Source: Glutamicibacter sp002979865 (GTDB taxonomy: Bacteria; Actinomycetota; Actinomycetes; Actinomycetales; Micrococcaceae). From it: 64,000 nucleotides of DNA. The DNA lies in assembly GCF_050030965.1 (NCBI RefSeq), contig NZ_CP188297.1, positions 1,612,001-1,676,000 on the forward strand. The letters are read 5' to 3'. Numbering within the stretch: the stretch's first letter is position 1; every line of letters begins with the position of its first letter. Shown one piece after another: positions 24,450 through 33,217 of this stretch. Position numbers and translations under genes: made by a program. A model generated the notes under the pieces. That model did not search any database, was not told where the DNA came from, and was given only the letters and a program-made list of their open reading frames with translations.

Positions 24450-25451
24450 TTAGAGCGAGTAGTCAATCATTTCACTATGGCCAGTAGCGATGGAACGCAC
24501 CGCGGCCTGGGCGACGGCCTGGGATTTGAGCCCCTCACGCAACGTGACAGGTACTTCCCGGTCTTCGTCCAGTGCCTGAACGAAGGCTCCCAAGCTGGCG
24601 GCATAGGTTGGCTGGACCCTGTCGAACCAGTTGCCGTGCAGCCCGTGGGATTGCGCGTGCTGCCCCTGGAACAGGCTGACGTGCCCCGAGGGTTGCCGTT
24701 CAGATGCGGCCATGGCTTCAGACCCCAGCGCTTCGATGCGTTCGTCATAGCCGTAATTCGTATGGCGCACACAATCTATTTGGGCCATCGCTCCACTAGG
24801 GAACTGCAGCGAACTGATCGAAGTGTCCACATCGCCAAATTCCGCAATCTCCGGGGCGGACAGGGCCGAGCCGAAGGCGTGCACCTGCAGGGGATCCTGG
24901 CCTGATATCCAGCGTGCCAAATCATAGAAGTGCACGGCCTGATCGCGGAACTGGCCGCCAGAATTTTTCAGGTAATCCAGTGGTGGCAATGCTGGGCCAC
25001 GCGAAGTCAACTGGAGCAAAGCCAGATCGCCGATTCGCCCGGAGTGCACGAGCTCCTTGACCTCTGCGTGAGCGCGATCGAAGCGCCGGTTGAAATTGAC
25101 CATGGCCTTGATTCCTGAACGCTCGACGTAGGCTACCGTCGCCTTTGCCGTTTCCAAGTCGAGGTCGATTGGCTTTTCGACGAGAGCCGCCAGGCGCGCA
25201 TCGGCTGCAAGGCGGAGGTTCTGGGCGTGGGAATCCGTTGATGACGCGATGAACACTGCGTCCAGGCCGTCATTGCCGAAAATCTGGTCGAGCGTTGCTG
25301 CTGCCTTGGCGCCATGTCGCGAGGCCAGAGCAGCAGCTCGCTGAGGGTCAATGTCGTAGACCAGTTTAAAGTCGATCTCCGGGTGTGCGGCCAAGTTGTG
25401 TGCATGCACCGAGCCGATGAAGCCGGCGCCGATCAGGGCGAATCTTTGCAT
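24450..25451 (-). CDS. iolG: Inositol 2-dehydrogenase-type Gfo/Idh oxidoreductase
   Basis: The 333-residue enzyme is the most IolG-like of the accessory dehydrogenases: Rossmann loop ALIGAGFIGSVHAHN near residues 5-19, VEKPIDLDL near residue 97, MVNFNRRFDRAHAEVK, and GGQFRDQAVHFYDLARW, a segment diagnostic of inositol dehydrogenases. ATG at 25451 has GAGGTGCC upstream; the longer reading through the previous gene is rejected. It is second in a leftward pair with a TIM-barrel isomerase. The pair's promoter carries the same 18-bp element as the iolC promoter. An isomer-specific dehydrogenase (for example scyllo- or chiro-inositol) is the best hypothesis; substrate specificity is not proven, and the symbol denotes family. 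Confidence 0.85.
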   Translation of the reverse strand: MQRFALIGAGFIGSVHAHNLAAHPEIDFKLVYDIDPQRAAALASRHGAKAAATLDQIFGNDGLDAVFIASSTDSHAQNLRLAADARLAALVEKPIDLDLETAKATVAYVERSGIKAMVNFNRRFDRAHAEVKELVHSGRIGDLALLQLTSRGPALPPLDYLKNSGGQFRDQAVHFYDLARWISGQDPLQVHAFGSALSAPEIAEFGDVDTSISSLQFPSGAMAQIDCVRHTNYGYDERIEALGSEAMAASERQPSGHVSLFQGQHAQSHGLHGNWFDRVQPTYAASLGAFVQALDEDREVPVTLREGLKSQAVAQAAVRSIATGHSEMIDYSL

Positions 25452-25479
25452 TGAAGGCACCTCGTGAAGTTGGTTGAAG

Positions 25480-26364
25480 TCAGGAGACCATGATGTCCAG
25501 AAGATTGCGCATGGTGCTGGCAACCTTGTGGAAGTCGTGCTCATTGGCGCGGTCAGAGAACATCTCGGAAACCCACCAGCCGTCATAGCCGGTGGACTTG
25601 ATCGCGTCCACCCACTGCTGCAATGGGATGGCGCCACCGCCGATGACGACATTGCGGTGCACGTCCTGGGCCGGAACCTCATGGCGCCGATCCAGATCCA
25701 ACCCGTCGGAAATATGGGCCGCCTTGATCAGTTCCTTGGGCAACGCGGCCACTTCTTCCAAGGTGTCCCCGACAGTCCAGAAATGCCAGGTGTCCAAGGC
25801 GATGCCGACGTTCTCGCGGCCGCAACGCTCAATAATTTCCAGGGCTTGTCGACACCGATTGATATTCGACCAAGCCAGCGGTTCCAAGTAGATCTCCAGC
25901 CCGTGCTCTGCGGCGATCCCGGCGGCAGCAGATACATTATCGGCGGCAATGGCCATGGCCTCCGGTTCCGAAAGACCGAGTGTCCCGCGGTAGCGAGCAT
26001 CAGATGCTGCGAGTTTTCCGGACTTGAAATCCTTGACCACATTCCAGTCCACTGGCCCGGTGCACATTTGCAGGATCGGTGCGCCGACCACTGTGGCGAT
26101 TTCGGCCATCCGCCTGACTTCCCGGAGCATGTCATCACGTGCGGTGCCTTGGCGTTCAAGGTCAAGGACTGCGCCGATTCCTGTCACTTCAAGGCCCGTG
26201 AGCATTTCTGGAAGCGTGTGCACAGAAAAGCCGGCATCAAGATAGCGATAGAGTTTCGGGCTTTGCAGCTCGATGCCGCCGAATCCGGCCGACCGTGCCG
26301 TTGCAATGTCGGTGGCAACATTCCCGTAGAAACTTGTTGTGACATTCATGGACAGTTTTGCCAT
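25480..26364 (-). CDS. TIM-barrel sugar/inosose isomerase (IolE/IolI-like)
   Basis: A 294-residue AP-endonuclease-2-like isomerase. It begins MAKLSMNVTTSFYGN, has GFGGIELQSPKLYRYL early in the barrel, EIYLEPLAWSNINRC with a metal-binding glutamate, IALDTWHFWTVGDTLEEV with the aspartate/histidine pair, and WWVSEMFSDRANEHD at the last strand. ATG at 26364 follows AAGGAGG at ideal spacing. It is 28 bp upstream of the IolG-type gene. Because their shared promoter has the iolC-like element, it may interconvert keto-inositols as IolI does; this is inferred from partner and promoter, not from a diagnostic residue. Confidence 0.82.
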   Translation of the reverse strand: MAKLSMNVTTSFYGNVATDIATARSAGFGGIELQSPKLYRYLDAGFSVHTLPEMLTGLEVTGIGAVLDLERQGTARDDMLREVRRMAEIATVVGAPILQMCTGPVDWNVVKDFKSGKLAASDARYRGTLGLSEPEAMAIAADNVSAAAGIAAEHGLEIYLEPLAWSNINRCRQALEIIERCGRENVGIALDTWHFWTVGDTLEEVAALPKELIKAAHISDGLDLDRRHEVPAQDVHRNVVIGGGAIPLQQWVDAIKSTGYDGWWVSEMFSDRANEHDFHKVASTMRNLLDIMVS

Positions 26365-26405
26365 TGGTCCTCCTTGGCGTGTGGAATGCATGCGTGGAAA
26401 CGAAA

Positions 26406-26423
26406 TGTACAGTTGTCAGTACA
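26406..26423. promoter_or_regulatory. Putative iol regulon operator, second copy
   Basis: TGTACAGTTGTCAGTACA has 5-bp inverted ends (TGTAC/GTACA) and is 15/18 identical to 3356-3373. It lies 42 bp upstream of the isomerase start at 26364. Confidence 0.65.
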
Positions 26424-26671
26424 AAGGTGCTTCCAAGATCATATGCCCACTGCTCCCCGGAAAGTAATACGCTCGGGCAAATTCTCCATGAGTTTTTTCC
26501 GAGCCGCCGCCAGCCTGGTCTGCGAGTGCAGGATACGTCTGTTCATCACCGGTTTTTCAATGGTTCAAGGCGAAAGTGCGTTATATACCTTCAAGGGAAT
26601 GCAGTAATCCGGCTCGCTGATTGACTGGATATTCGCCCGCGACAGTGGCTGTTTCGAAGGTGTTTGCAATA

Positions 26672-27733
26672 ATGACCGTTGTGAACATTGCTCAGCCCGG
26701 TGAAGGGCGCCCAGGAAACCGGCCCCCGTCGATGGCGGATGTGGCGGCCTTGGCCGGGGTGTCCCATCAGACGGTTTCCCGCGTGCTCAACGACCATCCA
26801 AACGTCAGGGCGGGAACCCGCGACCAGGTGCTGGATGCCATCCGGCAGCTGGGTTATCGCCGCAACCGAGCCGCGCGGGCACTGGCCACATCGCACTCGA
26901 GCACTATCGGCATTCTGACCATCGGCAGCGAATTCTTCGGACCGCAATCCACCGTGCTGGCCATCGAGGCCGCTGCCCGTGCGCAGGGATATTTCGTGAC
27001 CGTTACCGCACTGGATCGCTATGACGCGCACAGCGCGAGCGAAGCCCTCAGCCACCTGGTGGACCAGGGCGTTGATGGCGTGGTGATGGTTGCGCCCTTC
27101 GAAAAGGTGATCGATGCCCTGGATGATGCTGCCCTGACGATTCCAGTGGTGGTCGTGGCCGCTCGCACGGAGGTTCCCGACGCGGATCCGGCGCATTACG
27201 TGTACATCGACCAGCGTGAAGGCGCGCGCTTGGCCACTGGCCATCTTCTGGCCCTGGGGCACCGCAAGATCGTCCACGTGTCCGGGCCGACCGGCTGGTT
27301 CGACGCCACCGAACGGCAGGTCGGCTGGCGGGAAAAAATGCTGGAAGCCAAGGCCCCGATTGTTGAGGTGCCAGCTGAATCCTGGCAGGCCCAGAGCGGC
27401 TATGAGGCAGGCCAGCGTCTGGTTGACCCGATACGCGCCGGCGAAGTTACGGCAGTATTCGCAGCGAATGATTACCTTGCCACCGGTGTTCTGCGTGCTT
27501 TCTGGGAAGCCGGGCTGGAAGTGCCCAATGACGTTTCGGTTATCGGTTTCGACGACCTGCAAATCTCCAATTTCCTGATCCCTTCGCTGACCACGGTTCG
27601 CCAGCCTTTCCGCGATGTCGGCCATGCTGCGCTGATGGAATTGCTGGAAGGCGCCACGGCTGACAGGGTCCCGAAAGTGATTGCGCCAACGCTGGTAATC
27701 CGGGCGAGTACCGCACCGCCCACCGCCCGCTAG
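26672..27733 (+). CDS. LacI family regulator, probable arabinose repressor
   Basis: A 353-residue repressor with helix-turn-helix PSMADVAALAGVSHQTVSR, hinge LGYRRNRAARALAT and sensor start IGILTIGSEFFGPQS; the C-terminal motif is VIGFDDLQISNFL. It directly precedes araB-araD-araA on the same strand. The 14-bp palindrome TGTTAGCGCTAACA occurs after its stop before araB (27784-27797) and again before the sugar ABC operon (31888-31901), so it most likely controls both in response to L-arabinose. It belongs to the LacI family, unlike the AraC-type regulator of E. coli. The start is uncertain: ATG 26672 gives a sensible N-terminus with a weak GAAGG upstream. Confidence 0.88.
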   Translation: MTVVNIAQPGEGRPGNRPPSMADVAALAGVSHQTVSRVLNDHPNVRAGTRDQVLDAIRQLGYRRNRAARALATSHSSTIGILTIGSEFFGPQSTVLAIEAAARAQGYFVTVTALDRYDAHSASEALSHLVDQGVDGVVMVAPFEKVIDALDDAALTIPVVVVAARTEVPDADPAHYVYIDQREGARLATGHLLALGHRKIVHVSGPTGWFDATERQVGWREKMLEAKAPIVEVPAESWQAQSGYEAGQRLVDPIRAGEVTAVFAANDYLATGVLRAFWEAGLEVPNDVSVIGFDDLQISNFLIPSLTTVRQPFRDVGHAALMELLEGATADRVPKVIAPTLVIRASTAPPTAR

Positions 27734-27783
27734 CCAAGCGCTTCATTCCCCGAGTCCGGGATCCGGTATTGCGGATCACAAAT

Positions 27784-27797
27784 TGTTAGCGCTAACA
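27784..27797. promoter_or_regulatory. AraR-type operator before araB
   Basis: TGTTAGCGCTAACA is a perfect 14-bp palindrome 98 bp upstream of the araB start. It overlaps a candidate -10 (TAACAT 27793-27798) whose -35 would be TTGCGG at 27769. An identical copy lies at 31888-31901. Confidence 0.85.
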
Positions 27798-27894
27798 TTG
27801 GATCGAGGTTTTGTTCTGCCAGCGCATTTTTCGCGAGTGGAGCAGGAAACGATGGCTATGGCGCTGCTCACCGAGCTGTGCGAACGGAGATTTC

Positions 27895-29508
27895 ATGGCA
27901 ACACAGCTCAACGGGCCAACCGCCCGCGAGATCATCAGCAACGGCGAAGCCGTGCTGGGCATCGAGTTCGGTTCAACGAATATCAAAGCCAGCCTGATCG
28001 GCCCCGGCCACCAGCAGCTTGCCAGCGGCAGCCACGCCTGGGAGAACCAGTACGAAAACAGGAATTGGACCTACTCCCGCGAAGCCATCGTCGCCGGCCT
28101 GCAGGACTCTATGGCCCAGGTGCTGGCAGATGCCCAAGAGCGCCACGGAGTACGCCCAACGCAGCTAGGAGCCGTTGGAATCTCCGCGATGATGCATGGC
28201 TACCTCGCCTTCGACGCCGACCGGGAACTGCTGGTTCCCTTCCGCACCTGGCGCAACACCTCCACGGCAAAAGCGGCGGCGATGCTCAGCGAGGAACTGG
28301 ACTTCAATATCCCGCAGCGCTGGTCCGTAGCGCACTACTTCCAAGCGCTGCTCAACGGCGAAGAGCACGTGTCGAAAGTTTCCCGCCTGAACACGCTGGC
28401 CGGATTCGTGCATGAGCTTCTCACCGGAAATTTTGTGCTTGGCGTGGGCGATGCCGCGGGAATGTTCCCCATCGATTCAGCCACCGGCAGCTACGATGCA
28501 CGGATGCTTTCCGCCTTTGACGCGGTTGCTGCCCGGCATGGCGCGACCGCAGGGCTTTCCTCAATGCTGCCCGCGGCACTGCCCGCCGGTGCAGATGCTG
28601 GCACGCTTAGCGAAGCCGGGGCCTTGCTCCTGGACCCCACCGGCCAGCTCCAGTCTGGCAGCCCGCTGTGCCCACCGGAAGGAGACGCCGGAACCGGCAT
28701 GGTGGCCACCAATTCGGTAGCCCAGCGCACCGGCAACATCTCCGCCGGAACCTCCATTTTCGCGATGGTGGTCCTCGACGCGCCGCTCAAGGAAGTGCAC
28801 CACGAAATCGACGTGGTCACCACGCCCGATGGGCATCCGGTAGCCATGGTCCACTGCAATAACGGCGCCAGCGAATTTGCCGCCTGGGCCCAGGTCTTCG
28901 GGCAGTTCGCCCGGGCGCTGGGCAGCGACGCCGACGACAACGCGGTCTTCGAAACCCTGCTGCGTTCGGCCCTTCAGGGTGCTGCCGATGGTGCGGGGCT
29001 CCTGGCCTACAACAATCTTTCCGGCGAACCGGTAGCGGGTCTTGCCGAAGGCCGTCCGGCCATCCTGCGCACCCCGGACTCCACGCTGAACCTGCCCAAC
29101 TTCGTGCGTGTTCAGGTGTACGCCATGTTCGCCACGCTGAGCCTCGGACTGCGCGTGCTGGCCGCCGAAGGCGTCGAGGTCAAGCAGATGTTTGCCCATG
29201 GCGGCATCTTCCGCACCGCCGGGGTGGCCCAACGGCTGCTGGCCGCTGCGATCAACACTCCCGTCCTTGTCGGGGACAGCGCCGGACACGGAGGTGCATG
29301 GGGCATCGCCGTCCTGGCAGCGTACCGGCGCCGAGTCCTCGATGGCCTGCAGCAGTCCCTGCCTGAATTCCTGGATTCCGAAGTCTTCGCCGGTGCCGCT
29401 TTGAGCCTCGCGGAGCCGCAGGCCGATGACCGTGCCGGCTTCGAGGCCTACCTGGAAACCTATGAAGCCGGCCTGGCCATTCAGCGCACCGCCATTACCG
29501 CCATCTAG
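27895..29508 (+). CDS. araB: FGGY-family kinase, L-ribulokinase
   Basis: The 537-residue FGGY kinase has the N-terminal phosphate-binding motif GIEFGSTNIKASLIG near residue 22, with glutamate in place of the more usual aspartate, and C-terminal ATP-domain features such as FAHGGIFRTAGVAQRLLAAA. ATG at 27895 follows CGGAGA; a longer reading is possible but lacks a ribosome-binding site. It opens the araB-araD-araA operon, which converts L-arabinose to L-ribulose (AraA), L-ribulose 5-phosphate (AraB) and D-xylulose 5-phosphate (AraD). By sequence alone it could be another pentulose kinase; the neighbours make L-ribulokinase the clear choice. Confidence 0.9.
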   Translation: MATQLNGPTAREIISNGEAVLGIEFGSTNIKASLIGPGHQQLASGSHAWENQYENRNWTYSREAIVAGLQDSMAQVLADAQERHGVRPTQLGAVGISAMMHGYLAFDADRELLVPFRTWRNTSTAKAAAMLSEELDFNIPQRWSVAHYFQALLNGEEHVSKVSRLNTLAGFVHELLTGNFVLGVGDAAGMFPIDSATGSYDARMLSAFDAVAARHGATAGLSSMLPAALPAGADAGTLSEAGALLLDPTGQLQSGSPLCPPEGDAGTGMVATNSVAQRTGNISAGTSIFAMVVLDAPLKEVHHEIDVVTTPDGHPVAMVHCNNGASEFAAWAQVFGQFARALGSDADDNAVFETLLRSALQGAADGAGLLAYNNLSGEPVAGLAEGRPAILRTPDSTLNLPNFVRVQVYAMFATLSLGLRVLAAEGVEVKQMFAHGGIFRTAGVAQRLLAAAINTPVLVGDSAGHGGAWGIAVLAAYRRRVLDGLQQSLPEFLDSEVFAGAALSLAEPQADDRAGFEAYLETYEAGLAIQRTAITAI

Positions 29509-29543
29509 GCATCGCACACAGTTTCGGACGAAAAGAGAAACCG

Positions 29544-30260
29544 ATGAATCAACCACGAATCCTGGCGGATTACCCGCAGTCAATGCAGGACGAGGTGGCC
29601 ACGGTCCGCCAGATTGTTGCCGACCTGCACGCCGAATTGCCGCGCTATGAGCTGGTGGTCTGGACTGCCGGCAACGTGTCGCAGCGCGTGCGCCACCCGG
29701 AAATCGCCGACGGCTCCGCGGACCTGTTCGTGATCAAGCCATCGGGCGTCGCCTACGACGAGCTGACCGCGCAGTCCATGGTGGTCTGCACCTTGGACGG
29801 CAAGCTGCTCGATGGCACCCGCGCCCCGTCCTCGGACACCGCGGCCCATGCCTACACCTACGAGCACATGCCGCAGGTGGGCGGCGTGGTGCATACCCAC
29901 TCCACCTACGCCACCGCATGGGCGGCGCGCGGCGAGGAAATTCCCTGCGTGCTGACCATGATGGCCGACGAATTCGGCGGCCCGATCCCGGTAGGCCCCT
30001 TCGCCATCATTGGCGATGATTCGATTGGCCGCGGCATCGTGTCCACGCTGAGCGAGTCCCGCAGCCCGGCCGTGCTGATGCGCAACCACGGTCCTTTCAC
30101 GATCGGAAAGGACGCCAAGGCCGCAGTCAAAGCCGCAGTGATGTGCGAGGAAGTGGCTCGAACCGTGCACATCTCGCGCCAGCTGGGCAACCCGGTCGCG
30201 ATCGACCAGAAGCATATCGACTCGCTCTACGAGCGCTACCAGAACGTCTACGGACAGTAA
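29544..30260 (+). CDS. araD: L-ribulose-5-phosphate 4-epimerase
   Basis: A 238-residue class II aldolase/epimerase-fold protein. Visible features: VVWTAGNVSQRV for the phosphate-binding loop near residue 40, VIKPSGVAYDEL, GGVVHTHSTYATAWAARG with the zinc histidines near residue 115, and VLMRNHGPFTIG with a further metal histidine. It converts L-ribulose 5-phosphate to D-xylulose 5-phosphate, linking arabinose to the pentose phosphate pathway. It lies 35 bp after araB and 7 bp before araA. The shorter class of family members includes fuculose aldolase, but the operon settles the assignment. Confidence 0.94.
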   Translation: MNQPRILADYPQSMQDEVATVRQIVADLHAELPRYELVVWTAGNVSQRVRHPEIADGSADLFVIKPSGVAYDELTAQSMVVCTLDGKLLDGTRAPSSDTAAHAYTYEHMPQVGGVVHTHSTYATAWAARGEEIPCVLTMMADEFGGPIPVGPFAIIGDDSIGRGIVSTLSESRSPAVLMRNHGPFTIGKDAKAAVKAAVMCEEVARTVHISRQLGNPVAIDQKHIDSLYERYQNVYGQ

Positions 30261-30267
30261 GGACATC

Positions 30268-31779
30268 ATGGCCAAGGCATATAACACCCAAGAAATCTGG
30301 TTCTTCACCGGCAGCCAGGACCTGTACGGCGAAGAGACGCTGCGCCAGGTGGCGCAGCAGTCCACCGAGGTCGCGCAGGCGCTGGATGCGTCCGCCGACG
30401 TTCCGGCAAGGATCGTGTGGAAGCCGGTCCTGAAGGACTCCGAATCGATCCGCCGCGCAATGCTGGAAGCAAACTCGGATGACAAAGTGCTGGGCGTCAT
30501 CACCTGGATGCACACCTTCAGCCCGGCCAAGATGTGGATCAACGGCCTGAAGGCCCTGCAGAAGCCGCTGCTGCACCTTCACACCCAGGCCAATGTCGAA
30601 CTGCCCTGGGATTCGATCGACTTCGACTTCATGAACCTGAACCAGGCCGCCCACGGCGACCGCGAGTACGCCTACCTGGCCACCCGCCTGGGCGCGGCCC
30701 GCACCACCGTGGTCGGCCATGTCTCCAACCCTGCCGTATCCCGCCGCGTGGGCACCTGGATCCGCGGCGCTGCCGGCTTCAACGCCGTGCAAAACCTGAA
30801 CCTGGTCCGCTTCGGCGACAACATGCGCAACGTCGCGGTGACCGAGGGGGACAAGACCGAGGCGGAGATCCGCTTCGGCGTCTCGGTGAACACCTGGGCC
30901 GTCAACGACCTGGTCGAAGCGGTCCAGGCCGTGGCCGAGGCCGACATCGATGCGCTGGTCGCCGAGTACGAGCGCGAATACGACGTCGTGCCCGAACTGC
31001 GCGCCGGCGGTGCCCGCCACGAGTCGCTGCGCTATGCCGCATCCCAGGAAATCGCGCTGGAAGCGTTCCTGGCCAAGGCCGGCGCCATGGCGTTCACGAC
31101 CAACTTCGAGGACCTGGGCGGGCTCAAGCAGCTGCCGGGCCTGGCTGTGCAGCGCCTGATGGGCAAGGGCTACGGCTTCGGCGCCGAAGGCGACTGGAAG
31201 ACCGCGGTACTGGTGCGTGCCGCCAAGGTCATGGGCGAGGGCCTGCCGGGCGGCGCCTCGCTGATGGAGGACTACACCTACGACCTGACTCCCGGCAAGG
31301 AGCTGATCCTCGGCGCCCACATGCTCGAGGTCTGCCCGTCGCTGACCACCTCCAAGCCGCGGGTTGAAATCCACCCGCTGGGCATCGGCGGCCGCGAGGA
31401 TCCGGTGCGCATGGTCTTCAACGCGGACGTTGCCGAAGGTGCGGTGGTCGTGTCCATGGCCGATATGCGCGAGCGCTTCCGCCTGACTGCCAATGTGGTG
31501 GATGTGGTCACCCCGCCGGCGGACCTGCCGAACCTGCCGGTGGCGCGCGCGGTGTGGAGCCCGCGGCCGGACTTCAATATTTCCGCCGAGTCCTGGCTGG
31601 CTGCCGGCGGTGCGCACCACACGGTGATGTCCACGGCCGCGGGGATCGAGGCTTTCGAGATCTTCGCCGAAATCGCAGGCACCGAGCTGCTGGTTATCGA
31701 TGAGGAAACCACCCGCCGGAACTTCGCGCAGCAGATTCGCGTGAACCAGAGCTACTACCGCTTGGCGCAGGGTTTCTAG
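30268..31779 (+). CDS. araA: L-arabinose isomerase
   Basis: AraA interconverts L-arabinose and L-ribulose using Mn2+. The 503-residue protein matches the usual length of about 500. It opens with EIWFFTGSQDLYGEETL, contains GVITWMHTFSPAKMWI and LHLHTQANVELPW, the DYTYDLTPGKELILGAHMLE segment carrying metal-site residues, and the C-terminal WLAAGGAHHTVMS with metal and catalytic histidines. ATG at 30268 follows AAGGA. It ends the arabinose operon; a hairpin terminator lies 22 bp downstream. Confidence 0.97.
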   Translation: MAKAYNTQEIWFFTGSQDLYGEETLRQVAQQSTEVAQALDASADVPARIVWKPVLKDSESIRRAMLEANSDDKVLGVITWMHTFSPAKMWINGLKALQKPLLHLHTQANVELPWDSIDFDFMNLNQAAHGDREYAYLATRLGAARTTVVGHVSNPAVSRRVGTWIRGAAGFNAVQNLNLVRFGDNMRNVAVTEGDKTEAEIRFGVSVNTWAVNDLVEAVQAVAEADIDALVAEYEREYDVVPELRAGGARHESLRYAASQEIALEAFLAKAGAMAFTTNFEDLGGLKQLPGLAVQRLMGKGYGFGAEGDWKTAVLVRAAKVMGEGLPGGASLMEDYTYDLTPGKELILGAHMLEVCPSLTTSKPRVEIHPLGIGGREDPVRMVFNADVAEGAVVVSMADMRERFRLTANVVDVVTPPADLPNLPVARAVWSPRPDFNISAESWLAAGGAHHTVMSTAAGIEAFEIFAEIAGTELLVIDEETTRRNFAQQIRVNQSYYRLAQGF

Positions 31780-31801
31780 CGGTTCGAACAACCCTTGCCC
31801 A

Positions 31802-31836
31802 GGTAATGCGCGCCCCGTTGCGGGGCGTGCATTACC
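31802..31836 (+). terminator. Terminator of the arabinose operon
   Basis: GGTAATGCGCGCCCC (31802-31816) pairs with GGGGCGTGCATTACC (31822-31836) across a 5-nt loop, 15 bp with a single G-T wobble. It separates araA from the ABC operon, which has its own operator-bearing promoter. Confidence 0.8.
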
Positions 31837-31887
31837 AATGAGTAAGGAATCTTAATTTATTTACATAGAGGGTGGCTGAAATCACTG

Positions 31888-31901
31888 TGTTAGCGCTAAC
31901 A
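31888..31901. promoter_or_regulatory. AraR-type operator before the ABC transporter operon
   Basis: TGTTAGCGCTAACA is identical to the araB operator. Here the symmetry extends to CACT and AGTG outside it (31883-31906, two mismatches). It lies 54 bp before the start at 31955, tying the transporter to arabinose control. A nearby TGTGA-N8-TCACT repeat has the wrong spacing for a CRP site. Confidence 0.85.
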
Positions 31902-31954
31902 TAGTGTGAGTCCAGTCTCACTCGCAGATATGGCAACCTTTCAAGGAGGAAAAG

Positions 31955-33124
31955 ATGGCATGGAATAATTGGACCCGCAAGGCCGCGGCGACCATGGGAT
32001 CGCTGGCACTGGTCGGCGCATTGGCAGCGTGCAGCGGCGGTGGCGCTGGCGGCGGAGCAGGAGCCGGCGAAGGCGAGTCGACTGCACCTGAGGACATCCA
32101 GGTGGGCGTGGCAATGCCAACCGAGACTTCCGAGCGCTGGATTGCCGACGGCGAAGCCGTCAAGTCCCAGCTGGAAGCCGCTGGCTTCGAAGTCGACCTG
32201 CAGTTCGCGAATGACGACATCCCCACCCAGCAGCAGCAGATCGACCAGATGATCACCAAGGGCAGCGACATCCTGGTAGTCGCCTCCATCGACGGCACCG
32301 CGCTGTCCACCCAGCTGCAGGCCGCAGCGGACCAGGACATCCCGATCATCTCCTACGACCGCTTGATCAACGGCACCGAGAACGTCGACTTCTACGTCAC
32401 CTTCGACAACTACAACGTCGGCGTCCAGCAGGCAACCTCGCTGCTGACCGGCATGGGCCTGGCCGATGAGGAAGGCAAGCGCACCAGCAAGGAGGGCAAG
32501 TTCAACGTCGAGCTCTTCGCCGGTTCGATCGACGACAACAACGCGCACTTCTTCTGGAAGGGCGCCATGGATACCCTCAAGCCCTACCTGGATGACGGCA
32601 CCCTGACGGTCAAGTCCGGGCAGACCAAGATCGAGCAGGCAGCTACCCTGCGCTGGAGCCAGGAAGAAGCCCAGTCGCGCATGGAAGACCTGATCACCGC
32701 CCACTACCAGGGCGGCAAGACCAAGATCGACGGCATCCTCTCGCCATTCGACGGCATCTCCCGCGGCATCATCACCGCACTGTCCAACGCCGGCTACGGC
32801 AAGACCATCGAGGCCGGCCTGCCGATCATCTCGGGCCAGGATGCAGAAATCGCTTCGGTGAAGCTGATCGACGATGGCGTGCAGTACGCAACCATCTTCA
32901 AGGACACCCGCAAGCTGGCTACCCAGGCTGTCGAGGCAGTGAAGTCCTACGCAGGCGGCGGCGAGCCGGAAGCCAATGACACCGAAACCTACGACAACGG
33001 CAAGAAGGTTGTTCCTTCCTACCTGCTGGATTCGGACATCGTCGTCAAGGACAACATCACCTCCCTGCTGGTCGACTCCGAGTACTACACGGCCGAGGAA
33101 GTCAAGGCCGGCCAGACCAAGTAG
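31955..33124 (+). CDS. chvE: Multiple-monosaccharide ABC transporter substrate-binding lipoprotein (ChvE type)
   Basis: A 389-residue binding protein with a lipoprotein signal peptide (basic start, hydrophobic core, lipobox LAAC with cysteine at residue 26) and a Gly-rich linker. The mature start QVGVAMPTETSERWIADG, then DLQFANDDIPTQQQQIDQM, PIISYDRLINGTENVD and YVTFDNYNVG, is characteristic of ChvE/XylF-like proteins that bind arabinose, galactose, xylose and related sugars. AGGAGG precedes ATG at 31955. The shared ara operator indicates L-arabinose uptake as a main role, and the adjacent galactose operon fits dual specificity, although that is inference. Confidence 0.93.
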   Translation: MAWNNWTRKAAATMGSLALVGALAACSGGGAGGGAGAGEGESTAPEDIQVGVAMPTETSERWIADGEAVKSQLEAAGFEVDLQFANDDIPTQQQQIDQMITKGSDILVVASIDGTALSTQLQAAADQDIPIISYDRLINGTENVDFYVTFDNYNVGVQQATSLLTGMGLADEEGKRTSKEGKFNVELFAGSIDDNNAHFFWKGAMDTLKPYLDDGTLTVKSGQTKIEQAATLRWSQEEAQSRMEDLITAHYQGGKTKIDGILSPFDGISRGIITALSNAGYGKTIEAGLPIISGQDAEIASVKLIDDGVQYATIFKDTRKLATQAVEAVKSYAGGGEPEANDTETYDNGKKVVPSYLLDSDIVVKDNITSLLVDSEYYTAEEVKAGQTK

Positions 33125-33138
33125 TCTCCCAGGCCGCA

Positions 33139-33181
33139 ATCCGGTGGGCGGGAGGGCAAGCCGCCCTCCGGCCCACCGGAT
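33139..33181 (+). terminator. Intercistronic hairpin between chvE and mmsA
   Basis: ATCCGGTGGGC (33139-33149) pairs with GCCCACCGGAT (33171-33181), continuing after one G/G mismatch as GGAGGGC with GCCCTCC around an AAGCC loop: 18 bp in total. Its position after the binding-protein gene suggests partial termination or mRNA stabilisation, as at 22343-22379. Confidence 0.7.
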
Positions 33182-33217
33182 GCACCGCTCACAGCACACA
33201 CCAAGGACGTCTGCACT

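Noticed and set aside
31905..31922. CRP-like site TGTGA...TCACT before chvE
   Set aside because: The spacer between TGTGA and TCACT is 8 bp rather than 6, so it does not fit the CRP pattern; it may just extend operator symmetry.
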